A DNA stretch of 64,000 nucleotides from Campylobacter concisus (GTDB lineage: Bacteria; Campylobacterota; Campylobacteria; Campylobacterales; Campylobacteraceae). Location: contig NZ_PIQX01000005.1 of NCBI RefSeq assembly GCF_003049085.1, forward strand, positions 1 through 64,000. Direction: 5' to 3'. Shown one piece after another: positions 54,994-63,779 of this stretch. The position numbers and the translations under genes were made by a program. The notes under the pieces were generated by a model, which was given only the letters and a program-made list of their open reading frames with translations, ran no database searches and was not told the DNA's origin. Within the stretch, counting starts at the first letter, position 1; each line of letters starts with the position of its first letter.

Positions 54994-56955
54994 TTAGTCT
55001 TTTTTTGGAAAGATGCCACGTTTTTTAAGCTCTTTTATAAGAGGTTTTGAGGCTTCTTTTGTTGTTTCTATATCCGCATTTATACCGCCAGCTGCTGAAA
55101 ATAGCCAGTATTTATGAAATTCTATCCATTCAACTAATTTATTAGTTTTTTCTTCGTCTGTATCGCTTGGTGCTACTGATACTTTGGCAAGCTCTAGTTC
55201 TTGATAATAAGTCGAGATAGCAAAAATATTTTCTATATATCTCATATACTTTTTATGAGATATACAATTTTTAAGCTTATCTATCTTGTTTGATATCCCT
55301 ACAAGCTGTTTAAAATGCTTTGTATTTATTTCATTCTTATCTCTTAAAAGCATAAAATTATCAATTTTTGGAGTTAGTTCTAAAAATACTTTTTCTATTT
55401 TTTCTTTAGCTTGTGTTTGAACTCTTATTTTGTTTTGTATTACTTCATAGGCTTTTAACAAATTTTTGTTAGCTACTTTATCGCTATCTTTTTTGATATT
55501 TGGTAAATTTTTAACTTTTTTACCTTTGCAAAGCTCATTCATAACTTCTAAAAAAGGTTTCTCTATGGCACCATTTATTCTAGCTCCACCTTCAGTGCAG
55601 TTATATGATTTTATATCTTCTAATTTAGCTTGCTTGATATCATTTTCAAATTGATTTTTAAATAGCATCCATACATAAGTAGTTCTTACTTCTCCTTCAC
55701 CACCATATGCAGTGGTGTATAAGTTTTCGTCCGGCTGAGCGATAGTGTGACCTTTGGCATGACTTGCACCATCTTTACCAAAAGCAAGATCTTGACCTAT
55801 AAAAATAATATTTTTATGCCCTAAGACATACGCTAGCTGGTAAGCCATATTTGCACAACTATGTCCGACGCCAAGATATCCATATTTGTTGAGTCTAAAC
55901 ATTTTTTCTTCTTGTTGAGGCCTCATCGTAAGCACTAAACGTCTAGGTAATATATTTTTTACAGTTTGGCTGTGTGTCACTGAAGCTACAATAAAATTTA
56001 TATCATCATCAAATCCAGGGTGCTTTTTTTCAAAAAATGTAGAAGTAGGTACCATTCGTTCAATTGATGTTACATAATCTGGCTTTATGTCATTTCTTGC
56101 GAGTATTGGATAGGATGCATCGACACTTATAATGCTTACATAAGGTGCAAATTTTTTAAGTGTTTCTAACTGTTTATCTAGGCTTGGACCTGTTGAAACA
56201 ATGATTGCTGTATCCATAAGACCATGTCTTTTTTTAACTAAGTTTGTATAGCAGTAATTAGTAAGCATATGAGGTAGATTCTCGATATGCTGTTTTGTGC
56301 CTATTAGAAGATCATCTATGCTATTTCCATGGGAAACGACATTTTGAGAAAAGGCTCTTGTTATATCTTTATTTATTTTGATATAGTCATCTGCAAAATT
56401 ATCATAATAGTTAGAGTGGATTATTAAGCTATAAGTTTTAGCATATATATCTAAATCACTATGCGACACAAGATAGTAAAACTGTACATATGCAGCAAAT
56501 TCGGAATAAAAAAGAACAATTTGTTCATCTTTAAGCTCATCTGATATATCAATAATATTTAAAACAAGATGTATGATTTCAAGTTCTGGTTCTATGATAA
56601 CAATTTTTTTATGAGTCTTGTTTTTTGCCAAAGCTTTATAAAATATACCAGTTCCTAAGCCATAAAAAAAAAGTCCTGGATATCTTTTATATTTTTTTTC
56701 TATATCATCAAGCATTTTACTAATTTCTTCAACCGGATCTTTATATATTGTTTCATTAGATTCTTTATTGATGATATTTATGCGTATTGGATCACTTTTA
56801 TCTAGAACGATTTCGTATTTAGTTTGTATATTCATACCAAAAAGTCTAGCAGCCAAGACCTCATCTTGTTGAAATAGTGCTTGAAGATTTTTTTCAAAAA
56901 TAGGGTTTGTTATCCCACTTAAATTTCTTTCTATTGTCTTTTTTTTATCCGACAT
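54994..56955 (-). CDS. Motility accessory factor (Maf, DUF115) flagellin glycosyltransferase
   Basis: A 653-residue Maf-family protein. The DUF115 core (about 205-430) has VSTGPSLDKQLE and GQDLAFGKDGASHAKGH; the N- and C-terminal parts are helical. Maf proteins attach nonulosonates such as pseudaminic or legionaminic acid to flagellin Ser/Thr. It is the first gene of the ten-gene operon. The coding sequence contains A8 and T9 runs within about 30 bases (56664-56699), giving EKKY and LFFY, where slippage would break the frame. Confidence 0.88.
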   Translation of the reverse strand: MSDKKKTIERNLSGITNPIFEKNLQALFQQDEVLAARLFGMNIQTKYEIVLDKSDPIRINIINKESNETIYKDPVEEISKMLDDIEKKYKRYPGLFFYGLGTGIFYKALAKNKTHKKIVIIEPELEIIHLVLNIIDISDELKDEQIVLFYSEFAAYVQFYYLVSHSDLDIYAKTYSLIIHSNYYDNFADDYIKINKDITRAFSQNVVSHGNSIDDLLIGTKQHIENLPHMLTNYCYTNLVKKRHGLMDTAIIVSTGPSLDKQLETLKKFAPYVSIISVDASYPILARNDIKPDYVTSIERMVPTSTFFEKKHPGFDDDINFIVASVTHSQTVKNILPRRLVLTMRPQQEEKMFRLNKYGYLGVGHSCANMAYQLAYVLGHKNIIFIGQDLAFGKDGASHAKGHTIAQPDENLYTTAYGGEGEVRTTYVWMLFKNQFENDIKQAKLEDIKSYNCTEGGARINGAIEKPFLEVMNELCKGKKVKNLPNIKKDSDKVANKNLLKAYEVIQNKIRVQTQAKEKIEKVFLELTPKIDNFMLLRDKNEINTKHFKQLVGISNKIDKLKNCISHKKYMRYIENIFAISTYYQELELAKVSVAPSDTDEEKTNKLVEWIEFHKYWLFSAAGGINADIETTKEASKPLIKELKKRGIFPKKD

Positions 56956-57124
56956 GAATATCCTTAAAAAATATGCTAAGTATAGTATTAAAACACTAAA
57001 AATTTAAGCAAAAGCTGTGCCAAATTTAAAATTTATTTATCAAAGCTCTGCTCTTTCTAGCTTCTATTTCGTCAAAATTTCGTTATTGTTTAGGGTTTTT
57101 CGTAAAAAGTGGGAGATAAATTTA

Positions 57125-57146
57125 GCCTTTGCAAAGTCGCAAAGGC
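57125..57146 (-). terminator. Hairpin after dcd
   Basis: GCCTTTGC (57125-57132) pairs perfectly with GCAAAGGC (57139-57146) over a 6-nt loop, 7 bp beyond the dcd stop. The tail on the minus strand is TAAATTTATC. Confidence 0.6.
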
Positions 57147-57153
57147 ATGAAAA

Positions 57154-57714
57154 TTACTTCAAAATTCTAGGCAGTGTGATGCCTTCTTGGGCTTGGTATT
57201 TGCCGTTTTTATCAGCATAAGTCACCTCGCAAGGCTCATCACCTTCGATAAATAGTACCTGTGCGATGCCCTCATTTGCGTAGATCTTCGCAGGAAGTGG
57301 CGTCGTGTTTGAGATCTCTATCGTGATATGCCCCTTAAATCCCGGCTCAAAAGGCGTCACATTTACGATGATGCCGCACCTTGCGTATGTGCTCTTGCCA
57401 AGGCAGATCGCTAGCACGTTATCAGGCATGTTGAAGTACTCGATCGTGCGTGCCAAAGCAAAAGAATTTGGCGGCACGATGCAGACATCGCCCTTAAAAT
57501 CGACCACATTTTTCTCATCAAAATTCTTTGGATCAACGACGGTTCCGCCGATGTTTGTGAAAATTTTAAACTCATCGCCCACGCGGATATCATAGCCATA
57601 GCTAGAAACACCGTAACTAACGACGCCACGGCCCACTTGCTCCTCGGCAAATGGCACGATCATGTTCTTTTCAACCGACATTTTCCTTATCCAAGAGTCT
57701 GATTTTAAACCCAT
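57154..57714 (-). CDS. dcd: dCTP deaminase
   Basis: A 186-residue trimeric enzyme that deaminates dCTP to dUTP for thymidylate synthesis. [20 protein letters not shown] and [19 protein letters not shown] are its signatures, the catalytic Glu lying in TIEIS. The length matches the family (about 186-193). It is single, with its own hairpin downstream. AAAAGGAGCA stands before the start. Confidence 0.95.
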   Translation of the reverse strand: MGLKSDSWIRKMSVEKNMIVPFAEEQVGRGVVSYGVSSYGYDIRVGDEFKIFTNIGGTVVDPKNFDEKNVVDFKGDVCIVPPNSFALARTIEYFNMPDNVLAICLGKSTYARCGIIVNVTPFEPGFKGHITIEISNTTPLPAKIYANEGIAQVLFIEGDEPCEVTYADKNGKYQAQEGITLPRILK

Positions 57715-57801
57715 TTTTGCTCCTTTTTTGGGGCGATTATAACGCTTTGCGTCTTTAAAGTAAATTTAATGGCACTTTGCAATAAATTTTGAGAAAATCA
57801 G

Positions 57802-57807
57802 TATAAT
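57802..57807 (+). promoter_or_regulatory. -10 element upstream of the DUF3737 gene
   Basis: TATAAT at 57802-57807, 30 bp before ATG, in AT-rich DNA; no clear -35, as is usual in Campylobacter. AAGGAC at 57828-57833 supplies the ribosome site. Confidence 0.6.
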
Positions 57808-57837
57808 TTTGAGAGAAAAATTTAATAAAGGACAAAA

Positions 57838-58680
57838 ATGCAAGAGAGAAACGCTGAAATTTTCACAGGAGAACGAGCGATGTTTGGGGCAAAGGGGATA
57901 AATTTTATTAACTGCATCTTTAAAGATGGCGAGTCACCGCTAAAACACAGCTCAAATTTAAAGCTAAATGAGTGCGTTTTTGCCTACAAATATCCACTTT
58001 GGTACGCAAGCGACATCACGCTAAATGGCGGATACTTGGAGCCTCTAGCAAGGGCTGGCATGTGGTACAGTACAAATTTAAGCTTCAAAGACGTGCTCAT
58101 AAATGCGCCAAAAAGTTTTAGAAAAAGCTCGCAAATTTCACTTGAAAATGTAAATTTCTCAGATGCCGCCGAGACACTTTGGGGGTGCGTGGACGTGAAG
58201 ATAAAAAACGTCTTTGCAAAAGGGGATTACTTCGGGGCAAATAGTGAAAATTTAGAGGTTGATGGGCTAAATTTAGACGGCAACTACTGCTTTGATAGTT
58301 GCAAAAATCTTCGCATCACAAACTCAAAACTCATCTCAAAAGATGCCTTTTGGAACTGCGAAAACGTGGTCGCGCAAAACTGCCTCATCTCAGGCGAGTA
58401 CCTAGCCTGGAACGCGAAAAATGTGACACTCATAAACTGCACGATAAAGAGCTTGCAAGCGCTTTGCTACGTGGAAAATTTGGTCGTGAAAGATTGCATT
58501 TTTATGGATACGAGTCTTGCGTTTGAATATTCAAGTGTCGATGTAAGCACAAGCGGAGCGATAAAAAGCATAAAAAATCCAAAAAGTGGCGTGATAAGAG
58601 CAGCAAAGATAGATGAGATCATCATCGATGAAAGTTTAGTTGATACTAAAGGTATTAAGATAATTATTACTGAAAAATAA
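57838..58680 (+). CDS. DUF3737 family right-handed beta-helix protein
   Basis: A 280-residue protein made of repeated short strands (FINCIFKDGES, LKLNECVFAYK, LRITNSKLISKD, VTLINCTIKS), as in right-handed beta helices. The whole matches the DUF3737 family: GERAMFGAKGINFINC and FWNCENV are typical. No signal peptide is seen, so it is cytosolic. The family's function is unknown. It is a single gene between dcd and accB. Confidence 0.8.
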   Translation: MQERNAEIFTGERAMFGAKGINFINCIFKDGESPLKHSSNLKLNECVFAYKYPLWYASDITLNGGYLEPLARAGMWYSTNLSFKDVLINAPKSFRKSSQISLENVNFSDAAETLWGCVDVKIKNVFAKGDYFGANSENLEVDGLNLDGNYCFDSCKNLRITNSKLISKDAFWNCENVVAQNCLISGEYLAWNAKNVTLINCTIKSLQALCYVENLVVKDCIFMDTSLAFEYSSVDVSTSGAIKSIKNPKSGVIRAAKIDEIIIDESLVDTKGIKIIITEK

Positions 58681-58789
58681 CTTAGCAAAAAAGAGTAGCT
58701 TTGAGTTCTCGTTTTTGCTTCATAAAAAAATTTTTTATCTAATTTTCGCTACAATTAGACGCTTATATAAAAATTTAGGAGAAATTTCT

Positions 58790-59236
58790 ATGAAAAAAGA
58801 AGATATAAAAGAGCTTATCGAATTTTTTAATGATATGGAGATGAATCATATCAAAATAAAAAGTGGTGATTTTGAGGTAGAGCTTGAAAAATTTTCAGAT
58901 TATTGCGCGCCTGCTAAACCAGCAGCACAAGCACCAGCTCCAGCACCTGTAAATGTAGTCGTTAATTCAGAGGTAAAACCAGCTGCAAACTCGCCAAAAG
59001 ATAGCATAAAATCTCCTATGGTAGGTACTTTCTATGCTGCTCCAAGCCCAGGTGCTGCTCCATTTGTAAAAGTAGGTCAAAGAGTAAGAAAAGGCGATGT
59101 AGTAGGTATCATCGAGGCTATGAAGATCATGAACGAGATCGAGGCTGAGTTTGACTGCCAGATCACTGAGATGCTAGTCTCTGACGGACAGCCAGTTGAG
59201 TTTGGATTGCCGTTATTTGGCGTGGAGAAAAATTAA
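58790..59236 (+). CDS. accB: Biotin carboxyl carrier protein of acetyl-CoA carboxylase
   Basis: A 148-residue BCCP. The N-terminus is charged (KEDIKELIEFFNDMEM), a Pro/Ala-rich hinge follows (about 45-70), and the biotinyl domain carries the target Lys in EAMKIMNEIEAEF. ATG at 58790 follows TTAGGAGAAATTT; the frame reaches upstream to 58715 without support. accC begins at its stop (TAATG). BioB in this window makes its cofactor. Confidence 0.95.
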   Translation: MKKEDIKELIEFFNDMEMNHIKIKSGDFEVELEKFSDYCAPAKPAAQAPAPAPVNVVVNSEVKPAANSPKDSIKSPMVGTFYAAPSPGAAPFVKVGQRVRKGDVVGIIEAMKIMNEIEAEFDCQITEMLVSDGQPVEFGLPLFGVEKN

Positions 59237-60567
59237 TGGAATTAAAAAGAATTTTAATCGCAAACCGAGGCGAAATCGCTCTTCGTGCTTTGCGAACGAT
59301 AAAGGAGATGGGTAAAGAAGCCGTTGTAGTTTATTCAACCGCTGATAAAGACGCACTTTATGTAAAATACGCCGACGTGGCCATTTGCATCGGTAAAGAG
59401 CGCTCAAGCGATAGCTATCTAAATATCCCAGCTATCATAAGTGCAGCTGAGATCAGCGAAGCAGACGCTATTTTTCCTGGATATGGCTTTTTAAGTGAAA
59501 ATCAAAATTTTGTTGAAATTTGCTCACATCACAAGATCAAATTTATAGGACCAAGTGTCGCTGCGATGGCTTTGATGAGCGATAAAAGTAAGGCAAAGCA
59601 AGTCATGCAAAGAGCTGGCGTACCAGTCATTCCCGGCTCAGACGGCGCTGTGGCTGACACAAAAGCTGCAAAAGAGCTAGCTAAAAAGATCGGCTATCCA
59701 GTCATTTTAAAAGCTGCTGCAGGTGGTGGCGGACGTGGTATGCGCGTGGTTGAAAAAGAGGCTGATTTAGAAAAAGCATTTTGGTCTGCTGAGAGCGAGG
59801 CGATGAGTGCATTTGGCGATGGCACAATGTATATGGAAAAATATATCCTAAACCCACGCCACATCGAAGTTCAAGTAATTGGCGATAGCCATGGCAATGT
59901 ACTTCACATCGGCGAGCGTGACTGCTCGATGCAGCGTCGCCACCAAAAGCTGATCGAAGAAAGTCCAGCTATTTTACTTGATGAAAAAACAAGAGAGAGA
60001 CTTCACGAAACAGCCATAAAAGCGGCAAAAGCGATTGGTTACGAGGGAGCTGGTACGTTTGAGTTTTTAGTTGATAAAAATTTAGACTTTTATTTCATTG
60101 AGATGAATACAAGACTTCAAGTTGAGCACACAGTGAGCGAAATGGTAAGCGGACTTGATATCATCGAGCTTATGATAAAAGTGGCTGAAGGCGAGGCACT
60201 ACCATCACAAGAGAGCATCGAGCTAAAAGGTCATGCGATCGAGTGTAGGATAACAGCTGAAGATCCAAATACATTTACGCCGTGTCCTGGTAAGATCACA
60301 AAATATGTCTGCCCAGGTGGCCGCAATGTAAGAATGGATAGCCATATCTATCAAGATTATTCTATACCGCCGTATTACGATAGTATGATTGGCAAACTGG
60401 TAGTTTGGGATACTGATAGAAATAGAGCGATCCATAAGATGAAAGTAGCTCTTGATCAACTCATAATAAATGGCATCAAAACAACAAAAGATTTTCACAT
60501 CGCTATGATGGAAAACAAAGACTTTTTAAACAATAACTACGATACAAATTATCTTTCAAGACACTAA
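59236..60567 (+). CDS. accC: Biotin carboxylase of acetyl-CoA carboxylase
   Basis: A 443-residue ATP-grasp carboxylase that carboxylates the biotin of AccB in the first step of fatty acid synthesis. ANRGEIALRALRT starts it; AAAGGGGRGMRVVE is the Gly-rich ATP loop; ERDCSMQRRHQKLIEE and FIEMNTRLQVEH hold catalytic and metal residues. The length matches the family (about 445). accA and accD are not nearby. Confidence 0.96.
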   Translation: MELKRILIANRGEIALRALRTIKEMGKEAVVVYSTADKDALYVKYADVAICIGKERSSDSYLNIPAIISAAEISEADAIFPGYGFLSENQNFVEICSHHKIKFIGPSVAAMALMSDKSKAKQVMQRAGVPVIPGSDGAVADTKAAKELAKKIGYPVILKAAAGGGGRGMRVVEKEADLEKAFWSAESEAMSAFGDGTMYMEKYILNPRHIEVQVIGDSHGNVLHIGERDCSMQRRHQKLIEESPAILLDEKTRERLHETAIKAAKAIGYEGAGTFEFLVDKNLDFYFIEMNTRLQVEHTVSEMVSGLDIIELMIKVAEGEALPSQESIELKGHAIECRITAEDPNTFTPCPGKITKYVCPGGRNVRMDSHIYQDYSIPPYYDSMIGKLVVWDTDRNRAIHKMKVALDQLIINGIKTTKDFHIAMMENKDFLNNNYDTNYLSRH

Positions 60568-60645
60568 ATTTTTAAGTCAGGATTTGCAAAAAGCAGATCT
60601 TGGCTTAAATATATTAAATTTTTTTAAGTTTATCTTAGGGGAAGC

Positions 60646-62004
60646 ATGGTAAACAAAATCAAAGATCAAAATACAAAATTTTTCTCAAATGCTGATCTTG
60701 CGAAGCTATTTTTCCCTATTGCGGTTGAGCAGTTTTTAGAGTATAGCCTAGGGCTTGCAAACTCGCTAATGGCAGCAAGTGTTAGTGAAAGCGCTGTAAG
60801 TGCGATTAGTCTTGTAGAATTTGTCATGGCGCTATTTATTAGCATATTTACTGCTATCGCTACTGGCGGCTCAGTGGTTGCTAGCCAGTATCTTGGTAAT
60901 AAACAAAGTGGCAACGCCAAAATCACAGCAAATCAGCTCGTTTGGTTTAGTTTTATCTTTGCCCTTTTTATCGCAGCGGTCATCATAGTTTTAAAAGATA
61001 TTATCCTAGATTATGTCTTTGGCGATATTGGCGAGCAAGTAAGGCATGATGCTAGCCACTATCTTGTTTTCTCGGCCATTTCTGCGCCATTTTTGGCTGT
61101 CTATGCAGCAGCTGCGGCGATCTTTCGCACAATGTCAAACGCAAAGCTTCCTATGTATATTATGGCGGCTGCAAATTTATTAAATGTACTTCTAACTGCC
61201 ATTAGTATTTATACATTTCATACTGATATTTTAGGTATCGCCATCAGTACGCTTATAGCTAAGGTGCTTGCTTGCTTTGTCATAGTCTATCTACTCCTTG
61301 ATATAAAGCTAAAACTTCACATAAGAAAGAGCTTTATCTATAAATTTGACTACGAGATCATCAAGAAAATTTTAAATATCGGAGTGCCTTATGGTTTTGA
61401 AAATTCGATGTTTTACGTAGGGCGCATCATCGTTTTGAGCCTTGTTTCACTCTTTGGTACAGCAAGTATCGCTGCAAATGCCGTGGGAGGGACGATCGTG
61501 ATGTTTCAAGTTCTTCCTGGTATGGCGATAGGTACAGGGCTTAGTGTGGTTATCTCAAGGTGCGTTGGCGCAAACGACTTTGCTCAGGCTAAATTTTACG
61601 TAAGAAAATCGATGATAAGCATCTATATTGTCCAGCTTTTTAGCACAGCTGTGATTTTACTACTTCTTGAGCCACTACTTAGGGTTTATAATCTCTCAAG
61701 CGAAGCCATAAATTTAACAAGACAGATCGTTTGGTATCACGGTATCGCGATGTGCCTTATCTGGCCGCTTGCCTACACATATCCGACCGTTTTTCGAGCA
61801 GCTGGGGATGCTAAATATCCTATGATTGTAAATTTAGTTTGTATGTTTGCTTGTAGAGTCATCTTGGCCTATGTCTTTGCACTCACATTTGATCTTGGCA
61901 TGATAGGTACTTGGTTTGCAATGTTTGCTGACTGGGCTGTAAAGGCGGTGCTTTTTACGATTAGATACCTAAAAGGCACATGGATGAAATTTAAAGCTAT
62001 TTAA
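60646..62004 (+). CDS. MATE-family efflux transporter
   Basis: A 452-residue inner-membrane protein with 12 helices in two similar halves. FFPIAVEQFLEYSLGLANSL begins the first half and GVPYGFENSMFYVGRIIVLS the second, typical of MATE exporters. It should expel cationic drugs or metabolites using Na+ or H+. The gene has its own leader (AGGGGAAGC before ATG). The substrate is unknown. Confidence 0.87.
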   Translation: MVNKIKDQNTKFFSNADLAKLFFPIAVEQFLEYSLGLANSLMAASVSESAVSAISLVEFVMALFISIFTAIATGGSVVASQYLGNKQSGNAKITANQLVWFSFIFALFIAAVIIVLKDIILDYVFGDIGEQVRHDASHYLVFSAISAPFLAVYAAAAAIFRTMSNAKLPMYIMAAANLLNVLLTAISIYTFHTDILGIAISTLIAKVLACFVIVYLLLDIKLKLHIRKSFIYKFDYEIIKKILNIGVPYGFENSMFYVGRIIVLSLVSLFGTASIAANAVGGTIVMFQVLPGMAIGTGLSVVISRCVGANDFAQAKFYVRKSMISIYIVQLFSTAVILLLLEPLLRVYNLSSEAINLTRQIVWYHGIAMCLIWPLAYTYPTVFRAAGDAKYPMIVNLVCMFACRVILAYVFALTFDLGMIGTWFAMFADWAVKAVLFTIRYLKGTWMKFKAI

Positions 62005-62051
62005 AAAGAAATTTAGTAATATACAAGCGATTTTGTCGCAAAGGATAAAAA

Positions 62052-62720
62052 ATGAAAAATGTATTTAAATTTGGTGCAGTTTTGCTTACGGCAGCTCTTT
62101 TTGCTGGATGCGCGAGTGAGAGCTCAAGAGTTGTTGAGTCTCCAAAAGTAGCAAGCTACGGCACAGTTTACAATGGTCAAAAAATTTCGGTTTCGATAGG
62201 TCGATTTAATAATCAATCAGCTTACCAAAATGGTGTATTTGCTGATGGTGAAGATAGGCTTGGTAACCAAGCTCAAAGCATTTTGATCACAAATTTACAG
62301 CAAAGTGGCAGATTTTTGGTGCTTGATAGATCAAATATGAAAGTGATCAAACAAGAGAGCGAGCTAAGCAAAACCACTCAAAATTTAAAAGGTGCAAGAT
62401 ACGTAATAACTGGTGATGTGACCGAGTTTGGACGAAAAACTACGGGTGATCATCAGCTATTTGGCATACTTGGCAAAGGTAAGCAACAAACTGCCTATTC
62501 AAAGGTAAATTTAAATATCGTTGATACCAAAACAGCTGAGGTTGTCTATTCGGTTAGCGGTGCTGGCGAATATACCCTTTCAAACAGAGAGATCATCGGC
62601 TTTGGTGGCACAGCAGGATACGACTCTACGCTAAATGGCAAGGTTTTAAGTCTAGCTATTATTGAAGCGGTAAATAATCTAGTAAATGGCATAGAAAGTG
62701 GAGCATGGCAAGTAAAATAA
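62052..62720 (+). CDS. CsgG/HfaB-family lipoprotein
   Basis: A 222-residue lipoprotein (signal MKNVFKFGAVLLTAALFAGC, lipobox FAGC). The mature part shows the CsgG-like fold: SIGRFNNQSAYQ, FLVLDRSNMKVIKQESELSK, GARYVITGDVTEFGR and ALIEAV-type end (LSLAIIEAVNNLV). CsgG-type proteins form outer-membrane channels or periplasmic assemblies. Curli genes are absent. It heads a three-gene lipoprotein operon, overlapping the next gene by 16 bp. Confidence 0.85.
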   Translation: MKNVFKFGAVLLTAALFAGCASESSRVVESPKVASYGTVYNGQKISVSIGRFNNQSAYQNGVFADGEDRLGNQAQSILITNLQQSGRFLVLDRSNMKVIKQESELSKTTQNLKGARYVITGDVTEFGRKTTGDHQLFGILGKGKQQTAYSKVNLNIVDTKTAEVVYSVSGAGEYTLSNREIIGFGGTAGYDSTLNGKVLSLAIIEAVNNLVNGIESGAWQVK

Positions 62721-63109
62721 GGCTTGCCTGCCTTGCACTTTTTGCACTATTTTTAGCGGGTTGCAGTCATTCAAGTGGCCCAAGATCACTTTATTATTGG
62801 GACGGATCATATAGTAGCTCGCTATATAGCTACCTAAATGAAGAGGGCGATACAAACGAGCAAATTTCACGCTTAGAAAATTTGGTGCAGATATCAATAC
62901 AAAATGGTTACAAGATCGCTCCTGGCGTATACGCACACCTTGGACTTTTGTATCTAAATAATGGAAATTTAGGTGCTGCAAATGCAAATTTTGACAAAGA
63001 GGCACAAAATTTCCCAGAGTCAAGGGAGTATATAAATTTCATCAAAGGCTCTAAAAATTTGACTCCAAAAAAAGTAGAGCAAAAAGAGGGAGCAAATAAT
63101 GAAAAATAG
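62705..63109 (+). CDS. DUF4810 lipoprotein
   Basis: A 134-residue lipoprotein (lipobox LAGC). RSLYYWDGSYSSSLYSYLNE and IAPGVYAHLGLLYLNNGNLGAA are the DUF4810 features; the latter is a tetratricopeptide-like unit. It lies between the CsgG-like and DUF799 genes, an arrangement found in several proteobacteria, and overlaps both. The function of the trio is not established. Confidence 0.83.
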   Translation: MASKIRLACLALFALFLAGCSHSSGPRSLYYWDGSYSSSLYSYLNEEGDTNEQISRLENLVQISIQNGYKIAPGVYAHLGLLYLNNGNLGAANANFDKEAQNFPESREYINFIKGSKNLTPKKVEQKEGANNEK

Positions 63110-63776
63110 CCTGAAATTTATAGCCTTTGCATTTTTAGCAGTATTTTTTACGGGCTGCTCTATAAAAGAGCCTGAGCCATACGACTACTCAGAATTTTTA
63201 CAAAAAAGACCTCACTCTATCTTAGTGCTTATGCCAACAAACGATAGCACAGAAATTTCAGGTCCAGCAGCAGTTTTAGCAAATGCAGTCGCGCCACTAA
63301 GTGAGGCAGGATACTATGTATTTCCAGTAGCTCTTGTAAATGATACCTTTAAGCTAAATGGCATAACCGAGCCAAGCGAGATCGCGGCAGTGCCACTAAA
63401 TAAGCTTGATAAAATTTTTCATACAGATAGTGTGCTTTACATAAATATAAAAGATTATGGTACGAGCTATGCGGTCATCTCAAGCTCAACAAAGGTTGTC
63501 CTTGAAGCAAAGCTTATCGATATAAAAAGCGGCGCTACTCTTTGGCAAGGTAGTGCTATGGCAGCAGAAGATAGCAGCAGCGGCCAAAGTAGCCTACTTG
63601 GCATGTTAGTCTCAGCCGTCATTTCACAGGTGGCAAATACCATCTCAGATAGATCATACGATCTAGCAGTAATGGCAGATGCTTATTTATTTTCAAGAGA
63701 TTGCCATAACTGCATACTTTATGGACCATATTCGCCGTATTACGGCAAAGATGCACAGCTTCATAAAGATAGATAA
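63099..63776 (+). CDS. DUF799 (GNA1162-type) lipoprotein
   Basis: A 225-residue lipoprotein (lipobox FTGC). KRPHSILVLMPTNDSTEISGP, YYVFPVALVNDTFKLNGI and SSTKVVLEAKLIDIKSGATLW match the family of the Neisseria surface antigen GNA1162. It overlaps DUF4810 by 11 bp and completes the operon. The fold resembles TolB-like secretion adaptors; partner and role are unknown. Confidence 0.83.
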   Translation: MKNSLKFIAFAFLAVFFTGCSIKEPEPYDYSEFLQKRPHSILVLMPTNDSTEISGPAAVLANAVAPLSEAGYYVFPVALVNDTFKLNGITEPSEIAAVPLNKLDKIFHTDSVLYINIKDYGTSYAVISSSTKVVLEAKLIDIKSGATLWQGSAMAAEDSSSGQSSLLGMLVSAVISQVANTISDRSYDLAVMADAYLFSRDCHNCILYGPYSPYYGKDAQLHKDR

Positions 63777-63779
63777 TTA

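Noticed and set aside
46178-56955. Phase-variable G tracts in the sugar operon
   Set aside because: No run of seven or more G or C was found; only A/T runs in maf.
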